Assembly (NCBI GenBank): GCA_043228905.1
Contig: JBHGNT010000011.1
Coordinates: forward strand, 22,180,349 to 22,244,348
Source of the DNA: Azolla caroliniana
Taxonomy: Eukaryota > Polypodiophyta
Direction of reading: 5' to 3'
Length of the DNA: 64,000 bases
The number at the start of each line of letters is the position of its first letter. The stretch's first letter is position 1. A model generated the notes under the pieces. The model was not told where the DNA came from. It saw only the letters and a program-made list of their open reading frames with translations, and searched no databases. Positions 59,022 through 64,000 of the stretch are shown in pieces. The translations under genes were made by a program, and so were the position numbers.

Positions 59022-59840
59022 TGTTGGGAAACAGGTCCCTCCGGATGGGAAGGAAGAAGAACAGTGCCGATGAACAAACTCGGCCGAGGCCGAATCCGTA
59101 TGAGGAGGACCCGGCTATGGAGAGCTGGATGGTGCAGACCCGGTATGAACCGGATGAGGAGTACTCGGCTACGGAGAGCTGGATGGTGCAGGCTTGGTAT
59201 GAACCTGTTGGGATTTCGGTCTCTCCGGATGGGATGTCCCCGGAGATAAATGACGGCAAGCCCGGTTGCGGTTACGGAGCCGGATGATGAAGACCCGGTT
59301 ACGGAGCCGGATGCTGAAGATCCCGGTTACGGAGCCGGATGACGAATGTACCCGGAGAGAGATCCGGATGCGGGGACATATTTGTGAATATGTTTGCCAA
59401 GAGCCCTTGAGGCTATATTTTGTAAATAGCCCGAAAGTCATATGTGTATAAATATGACTTAGGGCAAACAGTTTATGTTGCTACTCATTTTTTTCTGTTT
59501 TTCCACTCAAGAGGAGTGAAGAGAGAGAGCAGCCGAGAGAGAGAGAGAGAGAGATAGAGCGCGAGAGAGGAAGAGGTAGACACCTCTGTATATTTCCGCC
59601 GCCTGTGGCGAGGACAGCGAGCTCAAGGTTGTCGCCTTGCAGCTCGCCATTGTATACTTCTCTGTATAGTGTTGGTTTGGAGTCTTGGACTCCCGTGGTT
59701 TTTCCCGTCTAGGGTTTTCCACGTTAATCCCTGTGTATTCGTGTGTTTCTCTCTGTGGTTCCTATTTTCTGCTGCATTGATTCGCGATTACTCGGTTGTG
59801 GCCGAGTGGTGAAGGTGAATCGAAGCGTCGATTCCCAACA
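59022..59840 (+). repeat. 5' LTR of third nested copia element
   Basis: 819 bp with 9-bp inverted ends TGTTGGGAA/TTCCCAACA. A TATA motif (tataaatatgactt about 59447) lies before agggcaaac and a CT/GA-rich leader. Short units of the type gttacggagccggatgatga occur at 59268-59345. It is followed by the primer site after three bases. Confidence 0.9.
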
Positions 59841-59843
59841 ATC

Positions 59844-59855
59844 TGGTATCAGAGC
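59844..59855 (+). other. Primer binding site (initiator tRNA-Met)
   Basis: TGGTATCAGAGC, three bases after the LTR terminus CCCAACA. Same site as at 53417. Confidence 0.93.
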
Positions 59856-59871
59856 GACGGTAACACAGAAA

Positions 59872-60235
59872 ATGGAAGGCGGCGGTAGTGGGCCTCCGGG
59901 CATGATGGTGTTGAACTCACAGAACTACGCCGACTGGAAGATAAAGATGGAAGACCTTCTCATCGTCCGAGACCTGTACGAACCAATCGACAATGCCGAG
60001 ATACCCAAGGGGGTAATAGAGTCGGAGTGGAAGCTCCTGAACCGGAAAGCCGTAGCGACGATCCGGCAATATGTCGATGTAAGTGTCCTGCAACATGTGG
60101 CGAACGATACGAACGCCTATGAGATGTGGAAGAAGCTGTCGGGCCTCTATGAGAGGAAGAATGCGTTGAACCGGACCTCCCTGATGAGGAAGATAGTGAA
60201 CCTCAAGTATCGGGACGGCGAGAATATGGTGGAAC
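59872..60235 (+). CDS. Copia gag N-terminal part, truncated by insertion
   Basis: An open frame from ATG 59872, 17 bases after the primer site: MEGGGSGPPGMMVLNSQNYA, then WKIKMEDLLIVRDLYEP, VATIRQYVDVSVLQHVAND, MWKKLSGLYERKNALN, and SLMRKIVNLKYRDGENMVE. It is the typical UBN2/DUF4219-like copia gag. No stop or shift is present up to the break at about residue 121, so this copy was probably young when interrupted. Confidence 0.85.
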
Positions 60236-60924
60236 TGTTGAAAACGGTGCTCGGCCACAACCGAGGAATAGGATCAACTCACAGAAAATGGGAAATACAA
60301 AGTACACGAAGACAATAGAGAGAAGAGTACACAGGATATTTTACGTGGAAAACCCTAAATGGGAAAAAACCACGGGAGTCCTCAAACTCCAACTATCACT
60401 ATGAACAGAGATGTACAATGGTGAAGCTTCAAGGCAACAACCTTGAGCTCACTGTCTTCGCCACAGGCGGCGGTAATACACAGAGGCAACGACCTCTTCG
60501 TCTCTCTCTATCTCTCGGCTGCTCTCTTCACTCTCTCTAAGTGAAAACACAAAATGAGCAACAACCGCGCTAAAACTGTTTGCCCTAAGTCATATTTATA
60601 CACATGTGACTTTCGGGTTAATTACAAATATAGCCTCAAGGGCTCTTGGCAAACATATTCACAAATATGTCCCCGCATCCGGATCTCTCTCCGGGTACAT
60701 TCATCATCCGGCTCTGTAACCGGGATCTTCATCATCCGGCTCCGTAACCGGGGTCTTCATCATCCGGCTCCGTAGCCGGGGTCTTCATACTGGGTACTCT
60801 TCATTTCCGGTGAGTACTCTCACCGCGCCTGTATCTTCATCCGGTTCCGTAACCGTAACCGGGCTTACCGTCATTCATTTCCGGACATCCAACCATCCCA
60901 GCCGGAGGGACCGTAATCCCAACA
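60236..60924 (-). repeat. 3' LTR of fourth (innermost) copia element
   Basis: 689 bp. On the minus strand it begins TGTTGGGATTACGG and ends CCGTTTTCAACA. Shares the cctcaagggctcttggcaaa text and 27-bp catccggctccgtaaccggg units (about 60700-60790) with the LTR at 59022. It is adjacent to the polypurine tract. Confidence 0.88.
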
Positions 60925-60934
60925 AACTCCCCCT
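60925..60934 (-). other. Polypurine tract
   Basis: AGGGGGAGTT on the minus strand, between the pol stop codon (TGA, 60935-60937) and the LTR. It primes plus-strand DNA synthesis in LTR elements. An identical tract lies at 56121-56130 and a similar one at 51502-51511. Confidence 0.85.
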
Positions 60935-63793
60935 TCACTTCGGCATGGGATGTCTCTCCAATCCGATCCTCTTCCGGCATGCTTCCAGCTTGTCGGGTGT
61001 GAGCACTTTGGTTAGCATATCTGACCCGTTCTCGTCCGTGTGAATCTTCGTCAGCACGAACTCCTGGTCTTCTATCCTTTCCCGGATCCAGTGATATCTT
61101 CGCTGGATGTGCTTCGTCCGGGAATGGTAGGCCGCGTTCTTCGCAAGGTGGATGGCACTCTGACTGTCGCAGTAGAGTCGGTACTCCTCTTGCCGGATAC
61201 CGAGCTCTCTAATGAAGTCCTTCATCCATATTATTTCCTTGCCGGCCTCAACAGCCGCCATGTACTCCGCCTCCGTGGTTGACAACGCAACCGTCTTCTG
61301 CAGCCTCGACTGCCACGAAACGGCTCCCCCTGCATAGGTCATCACATACCCGGATGTGGACCGGCTGGTATCCGCATCAGCCGACATGTCCGAATCGGCA
61401 AATCCATCGAGTTCGGGCTTACCGGAGCCGAATCGGAGGCACATGTTCGAAGTGCCCTTTAAGTATCGGAGTATCCATTTGACCGCGTTCCAGTGCTCCT
61501 TGCCGGGATTGCTCATGTACCGGCTCACCACTCCGACTGCATATCCTATGTCCGGTCGGGTACACACCATTGCGTACATCAAGCTCCCGACGGCAGAGGC
61601 ATATGGTACTTTCATCATGTCCTCCTTCTCAGCCTTTGTCTTGGGGCTTTGCTTGCTGGACAACTTGCAGTTTGCCGGGAGGGTTGACCCGACCGGTCTT
61701 GCTTCCGACATGTTGAACCGTTGAAGCACCTTTGTCACGTACTTCTCCTGTGACAGCCACAACTGCTTCTTCCTCCGGTCCCGGATGATGTGCATCCCTA
61801 GTATTTGCCTCGCCGGACCCAAGTCCTTCATTGAGAAGGTTCGGTGAAGAGCCTTCTTCAGCATCCGTATCTTGACCTGGTCCCGTCCGACGATCAACAT
61901 GTCGTCCACGTACAGGAGGAGTATCAGGAATTCTCCTCCTTCGAACTTCTTCACAAACACGCAGTGATCGGACTGCGTTTTGTGGTACCCTTCGTCTGTC
62001 ATGAAGGAGTCGAACTTCCGGTACCATTGCCGGGGAGCCTGCTTCAGTCCGTAAAGGCTCTTCTTCAACCGGCATACCAGGTGCTCCTTCCCTTTCTTCT
62101 CGAATCCTTCCGGTTGCCGCATGTAGATCTCTTCTTCGAGGTCACCGTGAAGGAATGCCGTCTTCACGTCCATCTGTTCTACCTCGAGGTCCATGCTTGC
62201 CGCTATGCTCAGCACCGTCCGGATGGAGGTCATCTTCACTACCGGGGCAAATATCTCGTCGAAGTCGACGCCCTTCTTCTGCTGAAACCCCTTCACCACG
62301 ATCCTGGCTTTGTATCTCGGGGGGTTTCCGGCATCTCCCGGTTTCAGCTTGAACACCCACTTGTTACGAAGTGCCCGTTTTCCTTTCGGCAACTCCACAA
62401 GTTCATATGTGTGGTTCTCATGCAGGGATTCCATCTCCTCCTGCATTGCACTTAGCCACCTGCGGCTATGGGTGTCATGCTTCGCTTCTTCAAAGCTCTC
62501 CGGCTCCCCCTCGTCAGTTAGCAGCACGTGCTCTGGTTCCGGAAATCTCCGGGGGGCCCTTCTCTCTCTTAGAGGATATCTCCGTTCCGGAGCTTCGGTA
62601 ACCGGTTCTTCCGATTCTTCTTCATCCGAATCCATTTCGGGATCGGGGCCGGTTCCGGTATCGTTTTCATCTTCTTCGGCCGGTTCTGTTTCTTCACCGT
62701 CTTCGGCTGGATCTTCGAGTGTTAACCGGTCCCTTGCCGGTCGGGACTGCTCTTTGTAGAGTCGATCCTCACCGGTCGACTTGGAGCTCTTCATCTTCTT
62801 CTCCGACTCCCAGTCGGCGAGTGTCTTGTCCTCCATGAAGATGATATCTCGACTCCTAGATATCTTTTTGTCGACCGGGTCCCATACTCGGTAGCCGAAC
62901 TTGTCGTCGCCGTAACCGAGGAATATGCATGGCCGGGTCTTTGGATCTAACTTTCCTCTCCGGTCCTTTGCCACATGCACGTATGCGAGACACCCGAACA
63001 CCTTCAGATGCCGGTAGGATACTTCCCTACCGGTCCACACTTTCTGCGGCGTGTCTCCGTCCAAAGGTACTGAGGGTGATCTGTTAATCACGTATGTCGC
63101 CGTCGACATTGCCTCAGCCCAAAACCCCTTGGGTAATTTCGCATGCGCCAGCATACTCCGGACCCTCTCCATTATGGTCCGGTTCATCCTCTCGGCCAGC
63201 CCGTTCAGTTCCGGCGTCTTCGGCACAGTAAACTCGAGCCGGATTCCCTTCGAGCGACAGTACTCCGCGAACTGCCCCCGGTATTCCCCTCCGTTATCCG
63301 CTCGTATCGCTTTCAGCTTCTTGCCGGATTCCCTTTCCACTCTCGCGTGGAGTTCTTTGAAGACGGGCAATACTTGGTCCTTTGTCTTCAGCGGCGCCAT
63401 CCACAGCTTCCGGCTGTGGTCATCAATGAATGTCACGAAGTACTGGGCTCCGCCATGTGACTTCGTTTCTACTTGACACACGTCAGTGTGCACCAGCTCC
63501 AATGGTGCGCTACGTCTCGTCGGTGGCCTTGAGTGGAAGGAGGTTCGGTTCTGCTTACCGGCCAGGCAATCGGTGCACTTCTCCAGGTGCACATGCTTCA
63601 CTGGAATGAGGTTGTCTTCTGCAAGCCTCTTCATCCCCTTCTCACTCATGTGGCACAGTCTCTTGTGCCACAGCTCACCGGCAGTGTCGGCTGCCACGTT
63701 CAACTCTTCCGGACACAACCGGGCATTCATAAGGTACAGCGTGTTGACTTTCCGGGCCCGAGCCACTATCAGGCTCCCCTTGCTGAACTTCAT
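60935..63793 (-). CDS. Ty1/copia pol: gag-pre-integrase, integrase, reverse transcriptase, RNase H
   Basis: A 952-codon uninterrupted frame. Order (approximate residues): pre-integrase HKRLCHMSEKG (43-53); integrase D-D-E core with VHTDVCQV (~100), RADNGGEYRG (~165) and PELNGLAERMNRT (~200); an acidic linker; RT with FDEIFAPVVKMTSIR, DVKTAFLHGDLEEEIYM (~540) and catalytic YVDDMLIVG (~645); RNase H with VALSTTEAEYMA (~850) and YCDSQSAIHLAKN (~885). Integrase before RT defines Ty1/copia. The frame continues upstream of 63793 but meets a TAG at 63857-63859 where the sister copies have Leu (VR-stop-NLISAGRLDD), so the element as sequenced cannot make full pol unless that is a sequencing error. 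The first Met is not the natural start. Confidence 0.92.
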   Translation of the reverse strand: MKFSKGSLIVARARKVNTLYLMNARLCPEELNVAADTAGELWHKRLCHMSEKGMKRLAEDNLIPVKHVHLEKCTDCLAGKQNRTSFHSRPPTRRSAPLELVHTDVCQVETKSHGGAQYFVTFIDDHSRKLWMAPLKTKDQVLPVFKELHARVERESGKKLKAIRADNGGEYRGQFAEYCRSKGIRLEFTVPKTPELNGLAERMNRTIMERVRSMLAHAKLPKGFWAEAMSTATYVINRSPSVPLDGDTPQKVWTGREVSYRHLKVFGCLAYVHVAKDRRGKLDPKTRPCIFLGYGDDKFGYRVWDPVDKKISRSRDIIFMEDKTLADWESEKKMKSSKSTGEDRLYKEQSRPARDRLTLEDPAEDGEETEPAEEDENDTGTGPDPEMDSDEEESEEPVTEAPERRYPLRERRAPRRFPEPEHVLLTDEGEPESFEEAKHDTHSRRWLSAMQEEMESLHENHTYELVELPKGKRALRNKWVFKLKPGDAGNPPRYKARIVVKGFQQKKGVDFDEIFAPVVKMTSIRTVLSIAASMDLEVEQMDVKTAFLHGDLEEEIYMRQPEGFEKKGKEHLVCRLKKSLYGLKQAPRQWYRKFDSFMTDEGYHKTQSDHCVFVKKFEGGEFLILLLYVDDMLIVGRDQVKIRMLKKALHRTFSMKDLGPARQILGMHIIRDRRKKQLWLSQEKYVTKVLQRFNMSEARPVGSTLPANCKLSSKQSPKTKAEKEDMMKVPYASAVGSLMYAMVCTRPDIGYAVGVVSRYMSNPGKEHWNAVKWILRYLKGTSNMCLRFGSGKPELDGFADSDMSADADTSRSTSGYVMTYAGGAVSWQSRLQKTVALSTTEAEYMAAVEAGKEIIWMKDFIRELGIRQEEYRLYCDSQSAIHLAKNAAYHSRTKHIQRRYHWIRERIEDQEFVLTKIHTDENGSDMLTKVLTPDKLEACRKRIGLERHPMPK

Positions 63794-64000
63794 TACGCCG
63801 TTCCGGATGCTACCTGAGTAGCCTTCATCGTCTAGCCTCCCGGCCGAAATCAGGTTCTATCGAACCTCCGGAACGTGTCGAACATCCTTCAGCAGCATCT
63901 TGCATCCGGTTGATGTCATCAGCCATACGTCTCCTATGCCGGCAATCCGGCACGTACCTTCATTTCCCATCCGAACAAAGCCATGCTCACCGGTTGTGTA
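63794..64000 (-). pseudogene. Upstream copia pol segment with one nonsense codon
   Basis: In frame with the 952-codon ORF: GEHGFVRMGNEGTCRIAG, KDVRHVPEVR, stop (63857-63859), NLISAGRLDDEGYSGSIRN. This is the protease-to-integrase stretch. Only the one stop is seen before the window ends. Confidence 0.75.

Larger units (their letters stand above)
59022..60235 (+). mobile_element. Third nested copia element: LTR, primer site and start of gag
   Basis: Inserted in the second element (pol text stops at 59021) and itself cut at 60236 by the fourth. The five bases before each insertion (cttc|t boundary at 59021 and ggaac at about 60231-60235) should recur on the far side outside the window. Confidence 0.88.
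60236..64000 (-). mobile_element. Fourth, innermost copia element, running off the right edge
   Basis: 3' LTR, polypurine tract and a nearly intact pol are in the window. Protease, gag and the 5' LTR lie beyond. It has the best-kept pol here, consistent with being the youngest in the nest. Confidence 0.9.

Noticed and set aside
61844-62759. Plus-strand open frames of 149-203 codons opposite copia pol
   Set aside because: Antisense shadows of the pol frame with no recognisable domain.
1-64000. tRNA or rRNA genes, CRISPR arrays, prokaryotic-style operons
   Set aside because: Nothing of the kind is readable. The only tRNA-related text is the 12-nt primer sites of the copia elements.

Overview
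The window is nuclear DNA from a land plant. It has many short GT-AG exons, long AT-rich introns and dense Ty1/copia and LINE retroelements, and the TOR protein is closest in my memory to plant TOR. The species cannot be named. The transposon load and intron style would suit a seed-free plant such as a fern, but that is a weak inference.

Two host genes are present and they converge. On the + strand, positions 655-32504 hold the 3' four fifths of the TARGET OF RAPAMYCIN kinase gene: 48 exons by my reading, summing to 5991 nt (1996 codons plus stop) in one open frame. They cover HEAT repeats, the FAT domain, FRB, the PIKK kinase domain and FATC. The last exon is a 19-nt microexon encoding only the W-C-P-F-W end. 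The first exons lie upstream of the window. On the - strand, positions 45010-34930 hold a complete ten-exon gene for a SCAPER-like protein (1850 codons plus stop). It has a probable 5'UTR intron and a tiny uORF.

The TOR introns have been invaded by LINEs. Intron 10 (3.1 kb), intron 22 (2.3 kb), intron 27 (2.2 kb) and intron 30 (10.1 kb) hold at least nine fragments of one family (called LINE-A here), one 3' fragment of a second (LINE-B) and a nearly full-length but inactivated copy of a third (LINE-C, about 5.2 kb with ORF1 and ORF2). A longer LINE-B copy lies at 47474-50157. All three families end in a related GGCC hairpin block followed by a short tandem-repeat tail, not poly(A).

From 50.7 kb to the right edge the window is almost all Ty1/copia. 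A deleted element with an intact 5-bp target duplication is at 50766-52003. It is followed by a four-deep nest: a + element (from 52699) is interrupted at 55422 by a - element, which is interrupted at 59022 by a + element, which is interrupted at 60236 by a - element that runs off the window. The innermost has an almost intact pol frame. I found no RNA genes, no CRISPR array and no sign of a novel defence or metabolic system. The points most worth following are the shared LINE 3' hairpin, the nested copia stack, the TOR microexon and the duplicated TOR splice donor.
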